A stretch of DNA of 30,090 bases from Galbitalea sp036266835 (lineage in GTDB: Bacteria; Actinomycetota; Actinomycetes; Actinomycetales; Microbacteriaceae): assembly GCA_036266835.1 (NCBI GenBank), contig DATAXD010000066.1, positions 1-30,090 on the forward strand, given 5' to 3'. Below are positions 16,363-23,834 of this stretch, one piece after another. Each line of letters begins with the position of its first letter. The stretch's first letter is position 1. The notes under the pieces are model-generated. The model saw only the letters and a program-made list of their open reading frames with translations, searched no databases and was not told the origin of the DNA. The translations under genes were made by a program, and so were the position numbers.

Positions 16363-17288
16363 TGCGCGATCCGCACGGCGCCAGCCGGACGGCCGCGCCA
16401 CCAGGCCCCCGCGGCCATTGCCTTGCCACCCGCGGGCTGGACGGTGACGAGTTCAAGAGGATCGGTGGCGGTTCCAGCGAGCAGTCGCCGCCCATCGAGC
16501 ACCAGTTCACCGGACGCGAGCCGCGGTGCGTCACGCGCGATCACGGCATCCAGGATTTTGAGGCGAGCGGCACCGACGGTGGTGAACGCGCCCGGCTCCG
16601 GCGTGACTCCGCGGATCAGGTTTGTTGCCTCCACCGCGCTGGCGGACCAGTCGATGTGGCCGTCCTCCAGCGTGAGCTTCGGTGCAAGGGTCACATCCCC
16701 CGACTGCGCTTCGGCGCGAGCGGTGCCGTCGGCGAGATTGCCCACGACCTGAAGCAGAAGCTCAGCACCGGACTCCGCGAGCGAGTCCAGCAGGTGACCC
16801 GCCGTCTCCACGGCTCCAATTGGCTGAGTCAACTGCCCGAACACGTCCCCCGCATCGAGTTCCGGGACGAGTTGGAACACGCTCGCTCCCGAAATGTCAT
16901 CCCCAGCGAGAATCGCGCGCTGCACGGGAGCCGCGCCGCGCCACCGCGGCAACAGCGAAAAGTGCAGGTTGATCCAGCCCAGTCTGGGCGCGGAGAGCAA
17001 CGGCTCCCTGACGAGGGCGCCATACGCGACTATGACTCCGAGGTCGGGTGCGAGCGCGCTCACAGCTTCGGTCGCTGCCCCGGCCAACCGGTTCGCCCTG
17101 ATCACCGGCAGTCCGAGTTCATCGGCAGCTAGCGCGACGGGAGTGGAAGTGAGGGTGCCCCGCCTGCCGTGCGGCGAATCCTGGCGAGTGATGACCGCTG
17201 CGATCGTGTGTTCGCTGGCCGCCAGGGCGCGCAGGCTCGGCACCGCAGCGGCGGGGCTGCCAGCGAAGACCAGTTTCAGGGGCGCCAT
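16359..17288 (-). CDS. fmt: Methionyl-tRNA formyltransferase
   Basis: Fmt formylates the methionine on initiator tRNA using 10-formyltetrahydrofolate. With ATG at 17288 the 309-residue protein begins MAPLKLVFAGSP. Catalytic residues N107, H109 and D145 lie in INLHFSLLPRWRGAAP and VPELDAGD; the C-terminal tRNA-binding domain starts at about residue 205. The open frame extends to 17327, but the additional 13 residues overlap priA and look atypical. It starts 10 bases after the priA stop and its stop overlaps the rsmB start by four bases. A peptide deformylase gene, often adjacent, is not present here. Confidence 0.96.
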   Translation of the reverse strand: MAPLKLVFAGSPAAAVPSLRALAASEHTIAAVITRQDSPHGRRGTLTSTPVALAADELGLPVIRANRLAGAATEAVSALAPDLGVIVAYGALVREPLLSAPRLGWINLHFSLLPRWRGAAPVQRAILAGDDISGASVFQLVPELDAGDVFGQLTQPIGAVETAGHLLDSLAESGAELLLQVVGNLADGTARAEAQSGDVTLAPKLTLEDGHIDWSASAVEATNLIRGVTPEPGAFTTVGAARLKILDAVIARDAPRLASGELVLDGRRLLAGTATDPLELVTVQPAGGKAMAAGAWWRGRPAGAVRIAQ

Positions 17289-17298
17289 CCTTCCATTC

Positions 17299-19296
17299 TC
17301 ACAGGCCACTCTCGAATGGTTCGACATCGTCCAAACGCACCCGAAGGTTCACTTGCGTACGCGCACCACCGGACTTCGCGGCGATGGTCCGCCGGCGTGC
17401 CGTGCCGCTGCGGATGACCTCTGCACGCAGGTCAGCGGCGATCGCCGCTCCCGACGCGTAGTCGAACCTGAGGATCGTGCGAACGGTTCCGGGCGCGATC
17501 TCGACCGGTCCGAGAACATCGGCCGGCGGGATCCCCACCGTTGCGACCGCAGCCGCGACCGCGCCGAGAGACCCGGTGACGGTTGCGACCCGCACCGCGG
17601 GCGGGAAACGCAGGCGTCGGCGATCGGCCAGCTCAGCCGATGCGAAATCTGCCTGGCGCCAGGTCGCCAGGGCGGATGCCAGACCTCCGCCGATTCCCAC
17701 GAGATAGACCGGGGCTCCCCGCGCGGCCAGTGCCGCCGCGTTCGACCACCAGCGAAGGCAATCCTCGCCGACCCGGAGGCTCTCTCTCGCGGCCATCCGT
17801 TCGCCGTCCAGCAGCAGGACGGCCCGGTATCCGCCGGTCGCGACCGGCTCCGCACCCCGGGTGGCGATCACGAGGGCTGGCTCGGAGCCAACCGTGAGGA
17901 TCGTCCGTTCACCGTCGGCGACGATCACGCGGGTACCGGGGAACGCCCGACCCAGTTCCTCGGCGGTTCTGCTCGCGCCGCCGGCTCCGACCAGGCGCAT
18001 CCTCGTGCCCTCACAGTTGGCGCAGCGCCAATCGACGGCAAGAGCACCGCACCACGCACAGGCGGGAGTCGACCTGGCCGAAGCTTGTGCGAGCGGACCT
18101 TCGCAGCGCAGACAGCGTGCCGACTGGCCGCAGTCCGCGCACGCGAGTCGTGGCGCATATCCCGGCCGAGCGACCTGCACGAGAACCGGACCCTTCTCAA
18201 GCGCCGCTCGCGCGCCAGCCCAGGCCGACGAGGGAATGCGTGCCTGGGCCGCGAGCCGATCACCTCCGGCCTGCTGTGCGGTAGGGATGACTTTGGGCAG
18301 TACCGCCGGCGAGGGCGACACCGACGTCACCCACCCGACTTCCGCCAATCGCTCGACCTCGGTGCTGCGGGAGTGGCCGAGGAACAGCAGCGCGCAGTCC
18401 TGCAGCTCCTGTCGCAGGAGCGCCGCGTCCCGCGAGTGCACGTACGGTGCCAGCGGTTCGCCGTACAGCGGATCGCCATCGTCCCACAGCGCAATCAAGC
18501 CGAGCCGGCGGGCTGGCGCGTACACCACCGAGCGGTTCCCAATGATCACCACGGGTTCGTCGCCCAGGCACCGCAGGAACGCGCGATAGCGATCCGGATT
18601 CGACTGCCGCGCGTCCAGACGAACTATCCGTTCAGGCGGAAGCAGCGCCGTGAGCGCAACCGACAGCTGCTCCTGATCGCGAAAGTCCGGAACCGCGAGG
18701 ATCGCCGAACGTCCCGACGAGACGGCGTGGCCGGCCGCCTCCGCGAGCGTGACCGCCCACCTTCCGACCCATGAACCCGCGGCTGGCTCGGTGCCGACCG
18801 GGATCGCGTCGACCGCCAGCCGAGTGCCGTCCGCGATCGCCGTCTCGATCACGCCCGCGGGAAATCCGCCGATTGGATGCGCAACTACAACCGGCAATGG
18901 AGTTTCATGCGCGTCGGCCAGCCAGGCCTTCTCAACTCGAGCCTGTCGGGAGGGCACCGCGACACGCACGATGTCGATCGCGGATCCCGCCGCTCTGTCC
19001 GCTGCCCGGCGAGCCAGCACCGCAATCTCGGGAGCCAAGACCGGAACGGGCGAGACGAGCGCCTCGACGGTGCTCAGCGCCCCGGTGAATTCGACGCTGT
19101 CCGCGAGCTCGACAACATAGGCGTCGACGAATCGACCGGCCGAACGCCACGGCACTCGCACACGCACGCCAACGGAAATCTCACCAAGGAGGTTCGGCGG
19201 AATCCGGTAGTCGAAGAGCCGATCCAATTGCGGAAGTGGCGAGTCGATCCAGACCCGCGCGATCGTGGGACCTGCACTCGTCGGTGCAGCATCCAT
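17299..19296 (-). CDS. priA: PriA-like replication restart protein lacking helicase motifs
   Basis: A 665-residue PriA homologue. The N-terminal DNA-binding domain (about 11-110) is present, as are all eight zinc cysteines: C386, C389, C395, C398, C413, C416, C425 and C428. The ATPase motifs are gone: where a Walker A loop should be there is LAVPDFRDQEQ (about 200-210), and the DEAH box is replaced by LWDDGDPLY (270-278). This degenerate form is known in actinobacteria, where helicase activity is doubted. The C-terminal domain is retained, with ILRFDY and TARRRTIAAKSGG. The gene is intact, starting at ATG 19296 two bases after the metK stop. The likely role is structural assembly at stalled forks; this is inference. 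Confidence 0.93.
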   Translation of the reverse strand: MDAAPTSAGPTIARVWIDSPLPQLDRLFDYRIPPNLLGEISVGVRVRVPWRSAGRFVDAYVVELADSVEFTGALSTVEALVSPVPVLAPEIAVLARRAADRAAGSAIDIVRVAVPSRQARVEKAWLADAHETPLPVVVAHPIGGFPAGVIETAIADGTRLAVDAIPVGTEPAAGSWVGRWAVTLAEAAGHAVSSGRSAILAVPDFRDQEQLSVALTALLPPERIVRLDARQSNPDRYRAFLRCLGDEPVVIIGNRSVVYAPARRLGLIALWDDGDPLYGEPLAPYVHSRDAALLRQELQDCALLFLGHSRSTEVERLAEVGWVTSVSPSPAVLPKVIPTAQQAGGDRLAAQARIPSSAWAGARAALEKGPVLVQVARPGYAPRLACADCGQSARCLRCEGPLAQASARSTPACAWCGALAVDWRCANCEGTRMRLVGAGGASRTAEELGRAFPGTRVIVADGERTILTVGSEPALVIATRGAEPVATGGYRAVLLLDGERMAARESLRVGEDCLRWWSNAAALAARGAPVYLVGIGGGLASALATWRQADFASAELADRRRLRFPPAVRVATVTGSLGAVAAAVATVGIPPADVLGPVEIAPGTVRTILRFDYASGAAIAADLRAEVIRSGTARRRTIAAKSGGARTQVNLRVRLDDVEPFESGL

Positions 19297-19298
19297 GG

Positions 19299-20495
19299 TT
19301 ACAGGCCGGCTGCGCCGCGCAGCGCGTCGGCCCGATCGAGCTTCTCCCAGGTGAAGTCGACAAGCTCGCGTCCGAAGTGGCCGTACGCCGCGGTTTGCGC
19401 GTAGATCGGGCGCAACAGGTCGAGTTCGCGGATGATGCTGGCCGGTCTCAGGTCGAACACCTCGCGGATGGCGCGGATGATTGCGTCGTCATCGACGTGA
19501 CCGCTGCCGAAGCTCTCGACGTACAGCCCCACCGGTGCGGCCTTGCCGATCGCGTAGGCCACTTGCACCTCCAGCCGATCCGCGAGTCCGGCCGCGACAG
19601 CATTCTTCGCGACCCAGCGCATCGCGTAGGCGGCAGAGCGGTCGACCTTCGACGGGTCTTTGCCGCTGAAGGCTCCCCCACCGTGGCGCGCGGCACCGCC
19701 ATACGTGTCAACGATGATCTTGCGACCGGTGAGTCCGGCGTCGCCCTGCGGCCCACCGATGTGGAAGACACCGGTTGGGTTGATGAGAACCCGTTTCGAC
19801 GCGGAATCGAGCTCGACGCGTTCGAGCACCGGATCGATGATCAACTCCTGAACCTGCTCACGTAGGTCACCGATGCTGATCGAAGGCGAATGCTGGGTTG
19901 ATACCACAACGGTGTCGACCGTGCGGGGCACTACCCCGTCGTAGCCGATTGTCACCTGGGTCTTGCCGTCGGGGCGCAGGTAGTCCACTACGCCCTGTTT
20001 GCGAACCTCCGCGAGCTTCTCTGCCATTCGATGCGCGATCCAGATCGGGATGGGCATGAACTCCGGAGTCTCAGTCGTCGCGTAACCGAACATGATGCCT
20101 TGATCCCCCGCGCCCTGGGAGTCGTTGGCATCCGTGCTCTTCTCTTCACGGGCTTCCTGCGCCTTGTCGACCCCCTGCGCAATGTCGGGAGACTGGCCGC
20201 CGATCGAGACCTCCACCCCGCACGACCTGCCATCGAACCAGACGTCAGAGGAGGTATAACCGATGTCGGTGATGCGCTGGCGAACGATGCCGGGGATGTC
20301 GACATAGCCGGTCGTGGTAACCTCGCCCGCCACGTGCACGAGCCCGGTCGTCACGAGTGTCTCGACCGCTACCCGCGCGCGTGGGTCGACGGCTAGCAAC
20401 GCGTCCAGGATGCTGTCGCTGATCTGGTCACAGATCTTGTCGGGATGCCCCTCGGTGACCGATTCCGAGGTGAACAATCGAAGATCGTTACTCAT
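19299..20495 (-). CDS. metK: S-adenosylmethionine synthetase
   Basis: MetK makes S-adenosylmethionine from methionine and ATP in the cytosol. The 398-residue protein has FTSESVTEGHPDKICDQISD (catalytic H17), the ATP-binding hexapeptide GAGDQG at 128-133 and the phosphate-binding GGGAFSGKDPSKVDRSAAY at about 272-290; all are complete. The ATG at 20495 has GGAG about 11 bases upstream. It follows coaBC by 45 bases and precedes priA by two. No SAM-responsive riboswitch is visible in the short leader. Confidence 0.98.
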   Translation of the reverse strand: MSNDLRLFTSESVTEGHPDKICDQISDSILDALLAVDPRARVAVETLVTTGLVHVAGEVTTTGYVDIPGIVRQRITDIGYTSSDVWFDGRSCGVEVSIGGQSPDIAQGVDKAQEAREEKSTDANDSQGAGDQGIMFGYATTETPEFMPIPIWIAHRMAEKLAEVRKQGVVDYLRPDGKTQVTIGYDGVVPRTVDTVVVSTQHSPSISIGDLREQVQELIIDPVLERVELDSASKRVLINPTGVFHIGGPQGDAGLTGRKIIVDTYGGAARHGGGAFSGKDPSKVDRSAAYAMRWVAKNAVAAGLADRLEVQVAYAIGKAAPVGLYVESFGSGHVDDDAIIRAIREVFDLRPASIIRELDLLRPIYAQTAAYGHFGRELVDFTWEKLDRADALRGAAGL

Positions 20496-20523
20496 CGACC
20501 GTTTCTCTCCAGGTAAGACGTCA

Positions 20524-20553
20524 CGTCACTTCAGGACACTTCACTTCAGGACA
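20524..20553. repeat. 15-bp tandem duplication across the coaBC stop codon
   Basis: TCACTTCAGGACA occurs at 20526-20538 and again at 20541-20553. The second copy encodes the last residues and stop of coaBC; the first lies just after the stop. It looks like a small tandem duplication (15-base period) with no sign of function. Confidence 0.7.
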
Positions 20554-21722
20554 TCAAGGATGCGGTCCGCAACGACCCGCTTGCTGCCCTCGGCCTCGCC
20601 AACTATATCGCCGGACGCCGACACGACCGTGATCGCGTTACCCTCCGTTGCGAAGCCCGACGTCCATCCGACGCTGTTGACGACAAGATAGTCGCAGCCC
20701 TTCCGAGCCACCTTGGCGCGCGCCAGCTCGAGCAGCTTCCCGGTGTCGGTTTCGGTCTCGGCCGCAAAGCCGATGACAATCTGGCCCTTGCGGCGGGATG
20801 CGGAAAGTTCCTGCAGGATGTCCGGGTTCTTCACCAGGGTAAGGCGAAGTTCATCACCCTGCTGCTCCTTCTTGATCTTCGACTCAGCGACGGATTCCGG
20901 GCGGTAATCGGCAACTGCCGCGGCCATGATCACAACGTCCGCCTGCTTCGCCGCCGCCACGACCGCCCTCTGCAGCTCGAGGGTCGTGCCGACCTGCTCG
21001 ACGCGAATCGACGGCGGAACGTCGACTTCGAGGTTTGCGCCGATGAGTTCGACGTCAGCGCCGCGGGCCGCGGCCGCCAGCGCGATCGCCACCCCCTGCT
21101 TTCCGCTCGACCGATTACCGATGAACCGAACCGGGTCAAGCGGTTCCCGGGTTCCACCAGCGGTCACCAGGATGCGTTTACCGGCAAGGTCGCCGCGAGC
21201 GTCCGCAACCGCAAGAGCTGCGGCGACGATGTCATCGGGCTCCGACATCCGGCCAGGGCCCGCATCCGAGCCGGTCAACTGTCCGACCGCGGGACCGACG
21301 ATTGTGATGCCGCGGGATCGCAGGGTTGCGACATTGGCAACGGTCGCGGCGTTGTTCCACATCTCGGTGTGCATTGCCGGCGCAACGACCAGCGGCGCCT
21401 CGCTGGCGAGAATCGTGTTGCCCAGAAGGTCCGCCGCGAATCCGCCGGCCAGTTGCGCAAGGAAATTCGCCGTCGCCGGCGCTACCACGATGAGGTCTGC
21501 CGCCTGCCCGATGGCGACATGCCGCACCTCGGCGACACCCTCGTACAACTCGGTGTAAACGGGATTGCGACTAATCGCCTCGAGTGTCGGTTTTCCGACG
21601 AATCGTAGCGCTGCATCCGTCGCGACGACCTGTACCGAGTGGCCGCCGAGCACAAATGCTCGCACCACGCTCACCGCCTTATACGCGGCAATGCCCCCGG
21701 TGATGCCAACGACGATCTTCAC
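20541..21722 (-). CDS. coaBC: Bifunctional phosphopantothenoylcysteine decarboxylase/phosphopantothenate-cysteine ligase
   Basis: CoaBC couples 4'-phosphopantothenate to cysteine (CTP-dependent) and decarboxylates the product on the way to coenzyme A. The 393-residue protein has the flavin-dependent CoaC half (about 1-180; GITGGIAAYKAV, APATANFLAQLAGG) and the CoaB half (about 185-393; VTAGGTREPLDPVRFIGNRSSGKQG and, later, the KKEQQGDELRLTLVKNPDIL segment). Two CoaC motifs differ from the E. coli form: PAMHTEMW where E. coli has PAMNQQMY, and TGSDAGPGRM where E. coli has a cysteine. I recall the same changes in other actinobacterial CoaBC. The start is GTG at 21722, 34 bases after rpoZ, without a clear ribosome-binding site. 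Confidence 0.95.
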   Translation of the reverse strand: MKIVVGITGGIAAYKAVSVVRAFVLGGHSVQVVATDAALRFVGKPTLEAISRNPVYTELYEGVAEVRHVAIGQAADLIVVAPATANFLAQLAGGFAADLLGNTILASEAPLVVAPAMHTEMWNNAATVANVATLRSRGITIVGPAVGQLTGSDAGPGRMSEPDDIVAAALAVADARGDLAGKRILVTAGGTREPLDPVRFIGNRSSGKQGVAIALAAAARGADVELIGANLEVDVPPSIRVEQVGTTLELQRAVVAAAKQADVVIMAAAVADYRPESVAESKIKKEQQGDELRLTLVKNPDILQELSASRRKGQIVIGFAAETETDTGKLLELARAKVARKGCDYLVVNSVGWTSGFATEGNAITVVSASGDIVGEAEGSKRVVADRILDVLK

Positions 21723-21756
21723 GGGATACGACCGGGTACTTAGGCGTTAGGCAGTG

Positions 21757-22017
21757 TCACTCTTCGATCAGCGACGTGAGCACGAGCCGGTCGTCGTTGA
21801 TTTCGCGCAGAGCCACCGACAGTGGCTTGTCATCGATTGTCGAGTCGACCAGAGGGCCGACGTTGTCGAACAGGCTTCCCTCGTGGAGGTCCGCGTAGTA
21901 GTCGTTTATCTGGCGAGCTCGCTTGGAAGCGAAGATCACCAGCGCATACTTCGAGTCGACCTTCGACAGAAGTTCGTCGATGGGCGGGTCAATGATTCCA
22001 GTCTGCTTCTCAGCCAT
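21757..22017 (-). CDS. rpoZ: RNA polymerase omega subunit
   Basis: Omega helps fold and recruit the beta' subunit of RNA polymerase. The 86-residue protein has the conserved core DELLSKVDSKYALVIFASKRARQIND (residues 14-39), including KYALV and ASKRARQI, followed by the actinobacterial-type C-terminus (PLSVALREIND...). The ATG at 22017 has AAGGAG seven bases upstream, the best ribosome-binding site in the window. It sits between gmk and coaBC, the standard actinobacterial order. Confidence 0.96.
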   Translation of the reverse strand: MAEKQTGIIDPPIDELLSKVDSKYALVIFASKRARQINDYYADLHEGSLFDNVGPLVDSTIDDKPLSVALREINDDRLVLTSLIEE

Positions 22018-22024
22018 GGAAATA

Positions 22025-22030
22025 CTCCTT
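22025..22030 (-). promoter_or_regulatory. Ribosome-binding site of rpoZ
   Basis: AAGGAG, seven bases before the rpoZ ATG. Unlike most genes around it, rpoZ is not translationally overlapped and has a strong site of its own. Confidence 0.8.
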
Positions 22031-22037
22031 GAAGTTG

Positions 22038-22059
22038 GTCGGTGCGTGAAGTCGGTGCG
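22038..22059. repeat. Short direct repeat in the gmk-rpoZ gap
   Basis: GTCGGTGCG occurs at 22038-22046 and 22051-22059, within a near-tandem unit that also repeats TGAAG. It may be replication slippage; no function is apparent. Confidence 0.6.
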
Positions 22060-22089
22060 CGCCCTAATTGGGTGCGAAGGTCGGCGCGA

Positions 22090-22992
22090 TCAGGCCTTGC
22101 CCCCGCGCGCCGCCATCAATTGTACGACCTCGTGTGCCGCGACACGTGCGTCGGTGTTCACGACACGGTAATCGAACTCGTCCTGCGCGGCCAACTCGAT
22201 CTTCGCGGTCTCGAGGCGCCGGGCCTGTTCCACCGGATCTTCTGTGCCCCGTGACCAGAGACGTCGAACGAGCTCATCCCAGGATGGTGGCAGCAGGAAC
22301 ACCAGGATGGCACTCGGAAGCGCCGCCCGAACGTTGCGCGCTCCCTGCAGGTCGATCTCGAGAAGCACTTCTCGGCCAGCGGCCAGTGCGGCGTCGATCG
22401 GAGGTTGCGGCGTGCCGTACCGGTAGGAGTTATGCACAACTGCCCACTCGAGCAGCTCGTGATGTGCGACCATCCGGTCGAACTCGGCATCACTCACGAA
22501 GTAGTAGTGCACTCCATCGATCTCGCCGGCACGCGGCGGACGGGTCGTCGCCGAAACGCTGAGCAATACCTCGGGATAGTTCTCGCGAATGTACGACGAC
22601 ACGGTCCCCTTGCCGACGGCGGTCGGGCCGGCGAGGACAACGAGTCGGCCCCGGGTGCTGGCGCCCTCCCGCGCGACCAGGTAACTCTTCAGCTGGGTAC
22701 GCTGACGCACGCCAAGGCCCGCCGCGCGCTTGGATTCGGCGATGCCGAGCTGCATCATGACTTTTGCGGCCCGAACGGGGCCCAGAGTCGGGACGCTGGT
22801 GAGCAACTCGCGGACGCGAAGGCCCGCCTCGGGGGATTCCGCATTCGTCCAGGCCGTTTCGAGAACATCCGCGGCCGTTCGCGCGTGCGTGGCAACGGCG
22901 TGCTTCACGGCCGCTCTCGCGCGCCGAGCAGCAACCGCCGCGCGTGACGCGGCAACACGGTCGACGTCGGGCGGATCGGGACGCGGACTCAT
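22090..22992 (-). CDS. gmk: Fusion of actinobacterial integration host factor (mIHF) and guanylate kinase
   Basis: This 300-residue protein has two parts. Residues about 15-108 match mIHF, the actinobacterial nucleoid DNA-binding protein: an AARRARAAVK helix, LLTSVPTLGPVRAAKVM (64-80, helix-hairpin-helix-like) and AAGLGVRQRTQL (90-101). Residues 115-300 are guanylate kinase, which phosphorylates GMP to GDP: P-loop GPTAVGKGT (122-130), SATTRPPRAGEIDGVHYYFV (GMP binding) and DLQGARNVR. There is no stop, frameshift or internal ribosome-binding site between them that I can see. In mycobacteria and streptomycetes the two are separate adjacent genes; I recall fused forms in Microbacteriaceae. The ATG at 22992 overlaps the pyrF stop (ATGA). 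Confidence 0.94.
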   Translation of the reverse strand: MSPRPDPPDVDRVAASRAAVAARRARAAVKHAVATHARTAADVLETAWTNAESPEAGLRVRELLTSVPTLGPVRAAKVMMQLGIAESKRAAGLGVRQRTQLKSYLVAREGASTRGRLVVLAGPTAVGKGTVSSYIRENYPEVLLSVSATTRPPRAGEIDGVHYYFVSDAEFDRMVAHHELLEWAVVHNSYRYGTPQPPIDAALAAGREVLLEIDLQGARNVRAALPSAILVFLLPPSWDELVRRLWSRGTEDPVEQARRLETAKIELAAQDEFDYRVVNTDARVAAHEVVQLMAARGGKA

Positions 22993-23834
22993 GCCGCGTA
23001 GACCTCGGCGAGGCGCTGCGACGCTCGTTCGACTGCCTCGTGGATACCGCCGGGACCGGATTCGAGGAGCTCTCTCGAGGAGCTGACGATCACATTCCCG
23101 GCCGATACGCCGAACAGCGACTGCACAGAATCGAAAGCCGCACCCTGATATCCGAAGCCCGGGGCGAGGATGGGCGTGGCCGCCAGCTCCCCGGGCTCGA
23201 TACCGAAGTCGGCGAGATTGATGGTCGCGCCGACGACAACCCCGTAGGAACCGAGCGGTGGCACGTTGCTCTTGTTCACCTCATCCACGATACTCGCGGC
23301 GACTGTGCGGCGGGCCCGCGCGCCAGCCCGCACGACCGCTGTCTGGGTCGCGAACGACTCGGGATTCGAGGTGGCAGCGAGCACGAACAGCCCCTTGCCG
23401 TACTCGCGAGCCAGGATCATCGGTGCCTCAAGTGAACCGACGCCCTGGTAGGCGCTGACCGTCATCGCGTCCGCCTCGAGTGGCGATCCGTCGCGCAGCC
23501 AGGCCTGCGCGTATGCCTCGACGCTGGTTCCCAGATCGCCGCGCTTGGCGTCGGCGATGACCAGCAGCCCCGCGTTCCTGGCAGCAGCGATCGTCACCTC
23601 AAGCGCCTCATACCCTGCGGACCCGTGCCGCTCGAAGAAGGCAACCTGCGGCTTCACGATGCCTGCGGACCCGGTCGCAGCTTCAACCACCCGACGACCG
23701 AACTCTTTCAGACCTTTTCCGGAGTCCGGCAATTCCCAGCGGTCGAGCAGGTACGGGTGCGGATCGATTCCGACACACAGGTGTCCGCTCGCGGCGAAGG
23801 CCGCGAGAAGTCGCGTGCCGAACGCCTCGGTCAT
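22989..23834 (-). CDS. pyrF: Orotidine 5'-phosphate decarboxylase (type 2)
   Basis: PyrF decarboxylates OMP to UMP, the last step of pyrimidine nucleotide synthesis. The 281-residue length and the motif VIADAKRGDLGTS (catalytic D95, K97, D100) mark the longer type 2 family found in actinobacteria. Other conserved parts are LCVGIDPHP (19-27), IVKPQVAFFERHG (59-71) and the phosphate-binding end region ILAPGFGYQG. The ATG at 23834 overlaps the carB stop by four bases, and its own stop overlaps the mIHF-gmk start, linking pyrimidine synthesis to the purine kinase. Confidence 0.97.
   Translation of the reverse strand: MTEAFGTRLLAAFAASGHLCVGIDPHPYLLDRWELPDSGKGLKEFGRRVVEAATGSAGIVKPQVAFFERHGSAGYEALEVTIAAARNAGLLVIADAKRGDLGTSVEAYAQAWLRDGSPLEADAMTVSAYQGVGSLEAPMILAREYGKGLFVLAATSNPESFATQTAVVRAGARARRTVAASIVDEVNKSNVPPLGSYGVVVGATINLADFGIEPGELAATPILAPGFGYQGAAFDSVQSLFGVSAGNVIVSSSRELLESGPGGIHEAVERASQRLAEVYAA

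Noticed and set aside
16894..18774. A 626-codon open frame on the plus strand opposite fmt and priA
   Set aside because: It spans two real genes on the opposite strand and is rich in R, S, A and P with no recognisable domain; it is a codon-bias shadow.
22048..22090. A GC-rich imperfect hairpin after gmk as a terminator
   Set aside because: The stem (GCACCC/GGGCGC) contains a mismatch and no T-run follows, so I do not call it a terminator.
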